64,000 bases of DNA from Leptasterias polaris (lineage: Eukaryota; Echinodermata; Asteroidea; Forcipulatida; Asteriidae): NCBI GenBank assembly GCA_037783415.1, contig JAZGTN010000296.1, forward strand, positions 248,001 to 312,000, read 5' to 3'. The notes under the pieces are model-generated. The model saw only the letters and a list, made by a program, of their open reading frames with translations. It was not told the origin of the DNA and did not search any database. The position numbers were made by a program, and so were the translations under genes. How positions within the stretch are numbered: position 1 is the stretch's first letter; each line of letters begins with the position of its first letter. Positions 33,581 through 45,669 of this stretch are shown piece after piece.

Positions 33581-36500
33581 GACTGGACTTGGTTGGGAGG
33601 GTTTAAAAAGGTCTTATATTTTTGATAAGGAAAACAAGTAACTAGTGTTATAAATAAGCAATTTAGTTATTACTTAAAATAAAGGACCAATACCTGTGTT
33701 AAACATGTTGTTTCTATTTAAAGGTATGGTACTATGGAATTAAAGCCTAGTTTGGTATTTTCAAGTTTATATCAAGGGATAGTTATCTTATGCTAACGAG
33801 ATTACAGACCCTTTTTACTACATTTTTGGAGAAAGGATTGCGAGGATGTTTATTGCAGCCATCTTTGTTGGATTCCCTGTCTACTATATTATCACTGGAT
33901 TTATGTACTTGTTTACTGAATGGGGCCTGACTATTTTATTGGCACAAGGTTGGATTTGGTCACATAAATTTTTGTCTGGGGCCTGGGGTTAGGGTCAACT
34001 GACTTTTGGTAAGTTTTACGCCAATTTGTTGTTTATAATAAAACAAATATATTGTTCAAACCTTTGCTCAAATGAAATTAACTTGTACAATTTCGCTCCA
34101 AGTTTTGCTTAATACTTGTAACCAAAACGCATTATATGTACAACAATAGCACAAAAAATAAGGGAATTAACATATTTCTTGCTGTATTTATAGAATCATT
34201 TTATTTGAAAACTCAAAATAATATCAATATCATAATATAAACAATATATTTTCAACATTATCAGCAAAAGAACAATCATTTTAGTAAGCAATTCATTTCA
34301 AAAAAGTGAATCTTTCGAATTTCAAATGTAATTATCATGTTAAACAATGTCCACCTCTAAGCTATGGGAACTACATCACTAATTAATAGAGCATATGTTT
34401 TCAAGTTAACCCCAACTCACAATTTACTGTGTTGTCACAGATTTTGCCCATGTTATGCTTAATTTTTCTATTTTGTGGAACATATTTTGCACATGATATT
34501 TGTTTAGAGAAAAAACATTTTATCAGGACATTTGATTGTCATAAAAAAAAATTAATTAGAGTAAACATGGATATGCTCTGCTTAACAAATTTTTGAGGAA
34601 ACAAATGATTGCTTGAATTCAGTCAACTCAACCCGTAAAATTATTGTCATATTAGGTATCCACACCATAGAAACTACAACAAAGATTTTTCTTTCAGAAA
34701 TTCTTCTAACATCCATGGTTTGATTTTTGTTTCAAAATGACGCCTGCTATTCAATAGCGAAAACCTTGGCATTTACCATAAATGACCCCAGGGAACAATT
34801 TGAGATTTCAGTTACACCATTTTAGAGTATTTTTTCTAGATTCTAATGAAAAAGAAATATTGTTGGAAGCATTGATAACTTTCAAGATAAATATAAAAAT
34901 CTAACCCTAACCCTATTCCCAACCATTATTAGGGTTAGGCTAAACCCTAACAGTTAGGGTTTGATTGGGGTTACGATTGGTTAAGGGTTAGGGTTGGGGG
35001 AAAACCATGAAACCTTCAAGATTGAAGTGAAAGTTACTTGCTGCACACTTAGTTGTAGAACATCAGCTTTTCCTCATGCTGTGAAAGTATAAAGATGACA
35101 AATGTGTAAAGGTAAACGCATAATGGTGCATGAAAAAGGTCAAAAGGTCAAAGGTAAAGGTCATATGAACTGTTCTTCAGCCGGTGGTAACAATTTTCCA
35201 TTGGTTTATGACATTTTACGTGCCATCCATGTTGACTTGGATTTTTAAAAGATTCTTTTTTTTTTATTATTAAAATTTGACAAAATACATCTACCTTATT
35301 TTCCAACAAATTAGATTTTCCTGAATGGAAATATCTACACTGTAATTAATGCATTTAGTTGAGAAAGATGGGAGAAATTCAGCAAACTCTCCGGTCCTTC
35401 AGAATGTCATTTCAATGGTGCAAAAATATTCTATTCCTAGGTTTAACTTGAGGCAATAGCAGTCTTGAGTAGGAATACCTTTGGTTTGTACTATGCCAAC
35501 TTGAATGAAGACAATGTTAAACAAAGTGCCTTTTATGTATAAACACTTGTGGTTTTCAGCTTGAATAAAACAGCGTTTAACCAGGCTGTTAAATCTTCGG
35601 TTTTAGAAGAATCATACATTCCAACCTTCTACTCTAAAAACATCACCATCTGTACCAAACAACAATTCTTTGACAATTGATCTTAGGTGGATATTATTTT
35701 AAAGAAAAAACACAGGAACAGGTTTTTTCCTTGGATTTTATGTTTACATATTTTTATAAAAGGTTTGTTAATAAAAACATGTTTTTATTTTTTAAATCTG
35801 TAATCAATCTGTAGGGACAAGCCACTCAACTGGGTTCGGCTGATGCCTGCATTCATCCCCAGTCTGTTGTGGCATGTGATGTAGAGTTGCTGTTTGTAAA
35901 TTAAAGTGCTGCAAAAACAGCCCACTTTTTTCTGTTAGTGTAACAAAAACCCACACAAGTTTAACATACCTTTGTTGTGACCCTCGCATATCTCAATTGT
36001 GATTGGTAAACATTGGGTTGATGATAGGCACTAGCAGGTCTCAGGAATCTACTTTTTGTGACAGGAAAATTTCACCAACAGATGGCATGCCTTCAAAATA
36101 CAAACCAATGAAATTTTCTTTACATAAAGTCATTTAAATATTTATTTCAAGAAAGTTTAGTTGAATATGCATGACCTTTAAAGTTTTCATTTTAGTTTTT
36201 CGAGTTTTCAAAGGTAAAAGATGGTTGAGGTGTACGATGAGATGGAAACATTTAAAAACAACTATCAAACCTCCGTGGAGGTTTGCGTAGAAACTAATTC
36301 TATTACACAATTTTAAAGACATGGTGTTTTTGACGAATTGTACAAGAAAGCATTTGAAGAAAGAATTTGAAATTGTTTTTAGGGGATCAAAATGTTGATC
36401 AAACCAGCAAAGGATTGTTTTTTTTAAAGATATAAAAATTATTTAAATACAAGGGAAGACTATCTAAAAGACATTTATATGAAAAAAATGTATTTCATGT

Positions 36501-36730
36501 TTGATATCTTTGTATATGTAGACATGTGCTTACAAATTTACCTTTTTTAAGGTTGACATACAGTGCAGACATCCACGTTGTTGATTGGAGGATCTCGATC
36601 ATTCAGCTTTACTAGCTCTGTAAAATTATATTCAAATGAAAAAAGCAGTCCTCTGGAAGGTTAAAAACAAAGATTCAGTGATTAAAAACAAATTCAATGT
36701 GATTGATTGGGTTAACAGTCTTGCTCTTCA
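33580..36730. other. Intergenic DNA, no recognised gene
   Basis: AT-rich sequence with no ORF of protein character and no clear exon. The notable content is a telomere-like patch at 34901-35000 and short AGGTCA-type repeats at 35139-35165. Confidence 0.5.
34901..35000. repeat. Interstitial telomere-like patch in both orientations
   Basis: CTAACCCTAACCCT near 34901 is followed by TTAGGGTTAGG near 34929, AACCCTAACAGTTAGGGTT near 34943 and TTAAGGGTTAGGGTT near 34981. C-rich and G-rich repeats alternate within 100 bp, allowing fold-back pairing. Confidence 0.7.
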
Positions 36731-36735
36731 ACTCA

Positions 36736-37105
36736 GCACATGGGCATCAAAGGGTGGTGTGGTGTTGGGGGGGGGGAGAATTTTGAAAGTTTGAATGGTG
36801 AAGTGTTTTTTTAGTATAAGGCTAATTATTGCACAATGAGCTAGCTGGTGCATACAAAGATGGACCTTGTGCAGAGCAGCAGAATGCCATTGGGGACTAT
36901 TCTGGTGTGGAAGGAGATTCTGTCCCCAGACTGCTCCCTGCATTGGCTAGGAAATTGTGTCTCCTGAGACAGACTCTCCTAGCAATGTATGTCGCCCTCA
37001 AATAATTCTCTCCAACTTGTACGAACTCAGATAAATTTCATCTCCACAGTGCATGAGAATATGTGTGCCCCCTCCCCCCATGAGAATAGTGTCCCCACTC
37101 AAGAT
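36736..37105. repeat. Dispersed repeat, copy 1
   Basis: Homologous to 39134-39525 in the same orientation, 2.4 kb away. Shared phrases include CACATGGGCATCAAAGGGT, GAGCTAGCTGGTGCATAC and GGGGACTATTCTGGTGTGG, and the end AGTGTCCCCACTCAAGAT. No coding capacity. Confidence 0.85.
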
Positions 37106-37484
37106 TTATGCATCATGCTTGCCGTTGAGTGTTTCACAGCGTAGCATAGAAATTTCTTTAAAAATAGTAACATAGCATAGTTAAGCAATGAATTTTCCCC
37201 CAACTTATCTTGAATTGTTGTGAGGGACAACTTTGTCAGACTTAGAGAGGGATGGTTGTAAAGCAAATATTTATGTACCCTTAAGCAGAGGCATGGGTTG
37301 GTCACAGACGTCTAAATTTCATGAGCTGTGTACTGATTTAACCAGCATGCCAAGTGCAATCAAGTTTACAGCTGTTTTGTGAAATCATTTACATCTCGTT
37401 ACATCTCGGATGCAGCATTCAAACAAAAATATGGTAGAGGGACATATTGAGCAACCCCCCCCCCCCCCCAATTCTGATATGGTT

Positions 37485-37612
37485 AATTGACTTTATATAG
37501 CCGTAGGTCCCATGTGTTGTTATCAAAGTATCAATGCACGTAAAAGAGCCCAATACACACTTATCGTGAAGAGAAGAGATTCGCCTCAGTGTGTCTGATA
37601 GTTTGTCAACCT
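37485..37612 (+). repeat. SINE-body repeat without tRNA head
   Basis: Shares GTAGGTCCC, TGTTGTTATCAAA.TATCAATG, TGTAAAAGA-like and GATTCGCCTCAGTGTGTCT with the body of the SINE at 38423-38675. It is a 5'-truncated copy. Confidence 0.6.
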
Positions 37613-38422
37613 CACTTGCCCCTTCCCCAAAATAGAATTTCTTTTAGTCTGGCCCTGCCATCACTGCCAACAGTTCGAACTACTAAGAGAACGTGATAAC
37701 AGATAATAACTGTTAAGAACTTATAAGAAGGAATCTATGCTGGATTTGACATTGACTAACAACTGTTTTAATGTTCAGGGGTTTTTCCCATATACCTTTT
37801 AAAAAGAGGAGAGCAGTTCATTTAGCAGACTCACTGTACATTGATAGGAAGCTTATCAACTGCAGGTCTCAGACATCTACTTAGTCGATGAGTAGATCTC
37901 TTTGGAGATAACAATCCTCACTATATCATGCAAACAAAATACACAATAATGCTTTAGTTAGCTTGAAATTATTAACATGTCATGAAACACAAGGGTAGTT
38001 TGAGGTTACATTTTTCCCTTTCATTGTAATTATTGGTCTTACTTTTAACCATTATCAGTTTTTGTTTAACCTGTACACAAATTTGTGATATAAAGCACTG
38101 TATACTCAGGCTACTCAACAGAGTTCTTTCCCACAGAACTTGGCCAGCCTACAGCAGACAGTGTTTTATCACACATCAGTGTAAGGGCAAAACCCAACAG
38201 ATAATCTTTATCCCAAACAAGTAAGAGAAATATTTTTGTTTTTGTTTTTGTTACTTTTTGCAATGCATGGCAGTTGCAAAAAGCTACATGTTAAATTTAT
38301 CCACTTGCATTTTTATCTGACAATTGCTTCAATGCAGATTTTTAAAGATGATGTCTGGAACAAACTTATTAAAGATAAGTTTCTTTAAACTGTCCAAAAT
38401 CTCTTGATGTATTTCAAATGTC

Positions 38423-38675
38423 AGTGGCGTCTTGTGGCCGAGCAGTTAAGAGCACCGAACTCAAGTTCTGGTGCTTTGATCAGCACAGAGTGGGCTCCAG
38501 ACCTGGCTTTGACACTTGTTTAGTGTTCTTTTAAAAGCAAGACACTTAACCATTATTGCTTTGTACTTCAAAACTGTAGGTCCCGTTTGTTGTTATCAAA
38601 CTATCAATGCCTGTAAAAGACCCTAGTACACACTAAACGCAAAGAGAAGGGATTCGCCTCAGTGTGTCTAGTACA
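38423..38675 (+). mobile_element. tRNA-Leu-derived SINE
   Basis: The 5' head reads GTGGCCGAGCAGTTAAGAG (A box) and then ACTCAAGTTC within a paired stem (CACCGAAC.../GTTCTGGTG). This matches the anticodon arm of tRNA-Leu(CAA). A weak B box follows (GGCTCCAGACCTGGC), then a unique body ending GATTCGCCTCAGTGTGTCT that recurs at 37485-37612. Head plus repeated body is the architecture of a tRNA-derived SINE. Confidence 0.7.
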
Positions 38676-39133
38676 GTGGTAGTGCATTTATCTTCAATCA
38701 TGAAGGCTGTACTCAAAAGGAATAAGAAGAAATTAATTCTTGCTCATAATTTTACCTGTTAATAGAGAATAAATTGTTGAATCTTGATGCTGGAAACATG
38801 CATATCATACAGCTACTGCCGGTGGATAGACTTCGTCTGACAGTGGCTGGCATTGTGGCAAATCTGTAGCTAGCCTAATTGCAAACAAAATAAAAACAAC
38901 AGCATTTTGTGAAAGAGTGCAGATGTTGTTTTTGTTCAATTGCAGTAAACTGTTGGCCGGCATTGACCATAAGAGGGCACCATACACATTTTATATCTTG
39001 TGGATAAATCAATAAGCATTTATAAAAGAGATGACTGATTTTCGTCTTTTTCTTGCCTGTTCACTCAGGTGTATTTTTTGAGTGGAAATTCAGTGACAGT
39101 TCCACTCTTATTGGGGTGGAACTCTTTCCAAAA

Positions 39134-39523
39134 GCACATGGGCATCAAAGGGTAGGGGGAGGACGCTGAACATATGAAGGGGAGGACACTGAACATATGA
39201 AGGGTGAAGTGTTTTTCTAGTGTAAGGCTAATTATTGCAAATTGAGCTAGCTGGTGCATACAAAAATGGACCTTATGCAGAGCAGCAGAATGCCATTGGG
39301 GACTATTCTGGTGTGGAAGGAGATTCTGTCTCCAGACTGTACTCCCTGCATTGGCTAGGAAATTGTGTCTCCTGAGACAGACTCTCCTAGCAATGTATGT
39401 CGCCCTTAAATAATTCTCTCCAACTTGTACGAACTCAGGTAAATTTCATCTCCACAGGGCATGAAAGTATGTGTGTCCCCTTCTGCCCCCACGATAATAG
39501 TGTCCCCACTCAAGATTAATTAT
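39134..39523. repeat. Dispersed repeat, copy 2
   Basis: Second copy of the 36736-37105 repeat, with an extra local duplication GGGGAGGACACTGAACATATGAAG near its start. It ends abruptly at 39524, where a half foldback element begins. Confidence 0.8.
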
Positions 39524-39841
39524 GCCCCCAGGCACGACGAACTTGAATATAACTTTTGTACACCGTTTATTTTTTCCATTTTCAAAACATCACATCTGGA
39601 TGAAGTCATCATTTGGTGAGCCCTGGCATGTACCATAACAATTCACCAAATGTAAGGAATAAAATGGAGTAGGTTGGAGTAGTATGGGACGTTTATAAGT
39701 GGGAGAAATTTGCAATCAAAGTGGTATGACTTGCTCATACTTTGAAAACTTAGCGTTTTAGACATAGTATAGATGGTGGGCTGTAATGGCGACTATGATA
39801 AGACTGATGTTAAGAGAGCCACAGCCCAACAAGGTGGGCTA
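39524..39841 (+). mobile_element. Solo right arm of the foldback element, 5' truncated
   Basis: From GCCCCCAGGCACGACGAACTT to AAGGTGGGCTA it is homologous to the right arm 41318-41638 of the full palindrome, with more substitutions. It has a terminus but no left arm, so it cannot fold back. Confidence 0.85.
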
Positions 39842-40679
39842 GCATTGAGTGTGCTTTGATAGCAAAACAACTGTGAGTTTTGAAGGGGAAATTTCATTTT
39901 TAAAAGATGTTTTTGCATGTAACTCACAAAAAGGCCGGCCTTAAAACAATGTGAATGTGATTGTAAAAGTGCGTAGGGAAGGTTTTAGTTGTGTAGTTGA
40001 AGTTATTAGTATTACTATTACTAAAGACCAGAAAATGTTGATCTATGACCATTATCAATGACCATTTTGAAAACGTATAGCGTTACGGAGGCCCAAAATG
40101 ACTGACCCCTATAATAAGGCTCACGCCACGGGGAGCCCTTCTACTTCTTCTAGCCCCATTTGGCTGATGACGTCGTGATTTGATTGGCATGATTGGGATC
40201 ATTCCAAAATGGCCGCGCTCAGTACACATCGAGGAAAGTAATTCTGAGGAAGTCGCACAATTATTGTTTGAAATATCCAAAACACCCAGAGCAAGATAAG
40301 ACTAAGACTAGAGGTGTGCAAACACATTTAGCTGGTTTAAACCGCTGACCCGCCCAGAGGGAATGCGCTTTTAATTTGTTATCGCTTAGGTACACAAAAA
40401 ATGGGGCCCTGACATGGGGGTGGCCGAGGACTCAGCTTGGCCACACAAGTGGGGCTATTCTACTTCTAGAATTAGATTAGAAAGAAGTATTTGAAATGTG
40501 TCAGGGGTGTCAGAACCAGCATGACTAGCATTAGAGATAATTCTTTATAAATTTACACCAAAAACGAGCCAACAGTAACCACAGAAAAATAACACTCCAA
40601 AACACAAGCCTCCATTCAAATATTATCATGTCACTGTCAATCACTGTCTATCTCTGATGCCAATTGCTATGATGAGCAT
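39842..40679. other. Unique spacer between half and full foldback elements
   Basis: No ORF or exon recognised. It contains CAAAATGGCCGCGC near 40205 and ordinary mixed sequence. Confidence 0.4.
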
Positions 40680-41647
40680 GATGAGTGATAGCCCACCTTG
40701 TTGGGCTGTAATGGCTCTCTTTTAACATCGGTCTCATAACACTCACCATTACAGCCCACCATCCATACATGTCTTAAACGCGAAGTTTTAAAGTACGAGC
40801 AAGTCGTACCTCTTTGATCGCAAATTTCTCCCGTTTATAAACATCCCATACTACTCCAACCTACCTTACTTTGTTCCTTACATCTGAGGAATTTTTATGA
40901 TACATTCCATGGGTCACCAAATGATGGCTTCATTTAAATATGATTTTTTGAAAATGGCAAAAAAAAACGGTGTACAAAAATCGCATTGAAGTTCGTCGTG
41001 CCTGGGGGCCGCCATCTTACTTATGATTCGCTGCCTGTTAATCATGAGAAAGTCAGGGCGCCCGGCTGGTCTGCCAAGTCATAAATATGTATGAGGTGAC
41101 GTCGCGCGGTACTGTAGCTAGCTTGAGACTTGCCCATCTAATGAATATGCAAGTACCGTGACGCTGCAGCATGTAGCTTCACAAGTTGCATGTTCATTGG
41201 GTGAGCGACATAAGTTAGCCCGCGACGTCATCTTATGCATATTAATGACTTGGTAGATCAGCCGGGCGCCCTGACTTTCTCATGATTAACAGGCAGCGAA
41301 TCATAAGTAAGATGGCGGCCCCCAGGCACGACGAACTTCAATGCGATTTTTGTACACCGTTTTTTTTTGCCATTTTCTAAAAATCATATTTAAATAAAGC
41401 CATCATTTGATGAGCCATGGAATGTATCATAAAAATTCCTCAGATGTAAGGAACAAAGTAAGGTAGGTTGGAGTAGTATGGGATGTTTATAAACGGGAGA
41501 AATGTGCGATCAAAGAGGTACGACTTGCTCGTACTTTAAAACTTCGCGTTTAAGACATGTATGGATGGTGGGCTGTAATGGTGAGTGTTATGAGACCGAT
41601 GTTAAAAGAGAGCCATTACAGCCCAACAAGGTGGGCTAGATGAGTGA
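40680..41647. mobile_element. 950-bp palindromic foldback element with 9-bp target duplication
   Basis: The element spans 40689-41638, starts TAGCCCACCTTGTTGGGCT and ends with its complement. The two halves are complementary almost end to end about a centre near 41163. Paired motifs such as the GCCGCCATCTT sites (41008-41018 and 41309-41319) are exactly symmetric, so there is no net indel outside the central region. The 9-bp duplication GATGAGTGA flanks it (40680-40688 and 41639-41647). It contains no transposase and is non-autonomous. A 9-bp duplication points towards a Mutator-like or other 8-9-bp-duplicating DNA transposon superfamily (inference). Confidence 0.9.
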
Positions 41648-42060
41648 CTGAGACTTCCACTGACCATGGAGGTATTTCTACCTCCATGCGATGACACTCG
41701 TCTCATGTTCTTTTTTAGAGTATGCACAAAATACCGCAAAGTTTCTCTAAATTCTCTTAGTGTAAATCTTCTATAACAAAATCATCATTATCACAATCAA
41801 ATTAGTAACTCACCATTACACTTTATGTGGAAGTTGTGTCCTTGAAACTCAGTTAAAATTGAATTTTTTGGAGAATAAAGCACAGAGACGTGTTGACTCT
41901 CCAGCCATTTTGTCTTTAAAATGAGCGGCCCGGCCCTAGCCTCCAAGCAAGCTGTTTCAGTAAACTTGATCAGGTGACATGCAACGCGGCATTTAAACTC
42001 ATTTGAATAATAACAAAAACCGAAAAGTTTGTACACGGCCTATGGAGCATGATGAACCTC

Positions 42061-43043
42061 TGATATGGCGATATTCCTGTACCCATTGCTTGTGCACAGT
42101 GTATGAGGATGTAGACCGCTACGTTGCGGTGCTGTGGACCCGGGATATGGCCATATTCCTGTACCCATTGCTTGTGCACAGTGTATGAGGATGCAGACCG
42201 CTACGTTGCGGTACTGTGGACCCGGGATATGGCCATAATCCTGTACCCATTGCTTGTGCACAGTGTATGAGGATGCAGACCGCTACGTTGCGGTACTGTG
42301 GACCCGGGATATGGCCATATTCCTGTACCCATTGCTTGTGCACAGTGTATGAGGATGTAGACCGCTACGTTGCGGTGCTGTGGACCCGGGATATGGCCAT
42401 ATTCCTGTACCCATTGCTTGTGCACAGTGTATGAGGATGCAGACCGCTACGTTGCGGTACTGTGGACCCGGGATATGGCCATAATCCTGTACCCATTGCT
42501 TGTGCACAGTGTATGAGGATGCAGACCGCAACGTTGCGGTGCTGTGGACCCGGGATATGGCCATATTCCTGTACCCATTGCTTGTGCACAGTGTATGTGG
42601 ATTAGACCGTTACGTTGCGGTGCTGTGGACCCGGGATATGGCCATATTCCTGTACCCATTGCTTGTGCACAGTGTATGAGGATGTAGACCGCTACGTTGC
42701 GGTGCTGTGGACCCGGGATATGGCCATATTCCTGTACCCATTGCTTGTGCACAGTGTATGAGGATGCAGACCACTACGTTGCGGTACTGTGGACCCGGGA
42801 TATGGCCATAATCCTGTACCCATTGCTTGTGCACAGTGTATGAGGATGCAGACCGCAACGTTGCGGTGCTGTGGACCCGGGATATGGCCATATTCCTGTA
42901 CCCATTGCTTGTGCACAGTGTATGTGGATTAGACCGTTACGTTCCCGGTGCTGTGGACCCGGGATATGGCCATATTCCTGTACCCATTGCTTGTACACAG
43001 TGTATGAGGCCGGCCTTTTGGTGGACCCCAGGATATGTTCATA
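42061..43043. repeat. 82-bp minisatellite, about 12 units
   Basis: The unit includes CTGTACCCATTGCTTGTGCA, GTGTATGAGGATG, ACCGCTACGTTGCGGT and GTGGACCCGGGATATGGCC. Spacing is 82 bp, with one shorter unit (81 bp) per four-unit, 327-bp super-repeat (42365 and 42692). Variants differ at GCGGTGCTG/GCGGTACTG and CATATTCC/CATAATCC. The minus-strand open frames of about 74 codons here result from the periodicity. Confidence 0.95.
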
Positions 43044-43511
43044 TTATCAAATAGAACAAACAACCCATTATATTGATACAGAGACAACTTTGTGTTTAAT
43101 TTTTGATTATGAAGTCTACAAACGACTAGATTGTCATTCATTCATTCATTCATTCTGTATTATTTTTACCACATCTCATTTCATTATGTGACAAGGCATA
43201 AATACATACATGTAGTTTTGGGTATTATAAAGTTCGAGCTTGTTTTACAAAATATATTTATACACTTTGGACGCATTATTTTCTAATTAGAGATGGTGGA
43301 AGGGGATCCCCAAAAAGCAGAGCTTGTCGAGTAGAGATCCCCTTTAACATGGATTAATACATTGTTGTTATTACTACTTTTTTTAAAGTTTTATTATCAC
43401 TATTAGGCCCATTATTGTTTTCGTTCGTTCAACGTATTCCTCTACGAGTTTAATTGTTATTTTTTGTCTTGTTTAAGTTTTTGTTTCTGCTGTAATTTGT
43501 TTTGTTTTGTA

Positions 43512-43617
43512 TTTGTCAGTAGGCATTTCAATACAAGCCTCCTTTTGTCAGTAGGCATTTCAATACAAGCCTCCTTTTGGCAGTAGGCATTTCAATACAA
43601 GCCTCCTTTTGGCTCCT
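43512..43617 (+). repeat. 32-bp tandem triplicate
   Basis: TTTTGTCAGTAGGCATTTCA plus ATACAAGCCTCC is repeated three times at 32-bp spacing, with a T/G change in the third (TTTTGGCAG). Confidence 0.92.
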
Positions 43618-43619
43618 GA

Positions 43620-45669
43620 AAATACCCCCATAATGGTTTGCTACGGATCCATAACATTATATTTTTTTCATTTTTTAAAACTTGTTTTCATTTATTATTT
43701 TTTCTCAATCGGTTCTTGATTGTCTTTGATTTAAATCATTGTTCTAAATTAGTTTATTATTCTCTTTTTAAATTTGTCTATGTGGAAATTACTGTTGATT
43801 TGAATTGAATTGAGATTAAAACAAACCACTTGTATCATTTTTAAACAGAGTGCTCGAAAAAAATGAAACAATTGGAATGCTGACTCTTTGATCCCTCTTG
43901 TTATTTCTGTCTCCTTCCCTTATGTTATCCCAATCTTACATGACCCACTGATGGACCCCAAACAACAAATCCACAACACATTTAGGCCTATTTCTCATCA
44001 TCATCAATATATTTATTACAAATATTTATCTTCTCCAGAAGACATAAATATATTTTCAATTATGGAACTCTTTTAATTGCACTTTACAGAAAAGCTGTTC
44101 ATAGTAAGGATACTTTTAGTATTTTTATTTCATTTACAACAAAATGAGTATCCATTGGATAACAGGCGTTACAGTCAATGCTGACTAAAAAGACTGAAAT
44201 TGGATCAAGATCATAGAAAGTATGTTGAGACAATGGTATTTCTTCTACCTTTTATTATCCCTTGAGTTATAATTTCAAGGAGCCTCAAGGGACAAGAAAG
44301 CCTCAAGAAAGTTACGGCATTTGTTTTTCACCGGGCAGAGATTATAAAAAGTCTGAATTCAGATAAAAGTCTGAATTATCTCATCCTTGGGATTACTACT
44401 AAAACAACATTGCTTCAGATTTTATAACAAAGCTTATGTAAACATGTTTTGAGATGATCATAAATATGAATTTGTAATTAATTGCATAGCTAAGTTGCAC
44501 ATAAATTCCTTGACAATAAGTAATGCTGGCAAAGTTGTATCTGAATATGGAGATTGTGCAGGGTTCCATCTTAAAGTTGAAACTGGGTCTCAATTAAATA
44601 AGATACTGTAACTGAAGTGTTTTAAACAAATTAATAATAACAGGTTATGAGTTATAAATAATAATAACTAAGACATTTATATTGTTTCCACAACGCTTTA
44701 CACAAAAACAGAAATGATATTAAAAAATAAATAAAATAATAAAATACTGGAATAAGTGAGTTTTGTGTTAAAACCCTAGTACATGTATAATACTAGGGAT
44801 GGAACATAATTGGTTCTACAAATAGTAAACTTATTCCAGTCTTCTGTGTTTCAATAAAATTCTAAAAACAAAAGAGTTATCAAATTGATTGCAACAGTAA
44901 CTTAATCTTCAACCTTTTAATTCCGTGGGCCTACTCAGGAATGTGAGGTATGTATTCTGTTGTCTATTTCTTTTGACTAATCGAGCAAGGAACAATAAGA
45001 CGATTCTAATCGGATTGTCTACAAGTTGAGAAATTTTAGGAGCTAATATTAATCAGTATAATGAGTACAATGCTTTTAACAAATCGGCTCCAAGCTTAAA
45101 TATAGCCATTTATCTTTTCTCATCACACTGACATTTCTTACTGTCTTTTACACTTTGCTTTTACATTGGTAACTTACAGTGTAAAATATCTCCAATAAAT
45201 ATAATTAATATCCAATGTGGCTATACTGTATTCTTGCCGTGCCTGTAAACTGGATGACTGACCAGACTAGTTTGGACAATCACTCAATTATTGGGGCATG
45301 ACATATTAATTCAACTTATTTAATTCACAGAATTAAACTAAGCACTCATTCATTGTATTTACTATCATAAAATTCCTTAAAAACAGTTTACACCATTTAT
45401 TTTTGTGATGGAAAGTATTAAATGTTTTATACTGTTTATAAAAACCATCGAAATTTGCAACATAGCAAACTGTTTTACAACAAATATATTTTTAAAAGAA
45501 TTTACAAGACATTTACAGGTAGAATTCAATTGAGCTAAAACTGTACAGAATGCTCATGTTTGTTTATATTTTCACTAAACTTTAAAGGATATAATATTGA
45601 TATAATACTTGCAATGAGCACGGTTCTTTCCTGGTATCATTTTGTTGTTAACATTTTTATCCTAGTTTC
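43620..45669. other. AT-rich DNA downstream of the receptor gene
   Basis: No exon recognised. A LINE-like tail GATTTGAATTGAATTGAG occurs near 43797. The rest is low-complexity AT-rich sequence that may include distal 3' UTR of the receptor. Confidence 0.4.

Noticed and set aside
34901..35000. A chromosome end or telomere boundary
   Set aside because: The tracts are short, impure and in both orientations, with ordinary sequence on each side.
42040..42998. Overlapping minus-strand ORFs with HKQWVQEYGHIPGPQ repeats
   Set aside because: The 82-bp period is not a multiple of three and the same peptide recurs in shifted frames. These are minisatellite artefacts.
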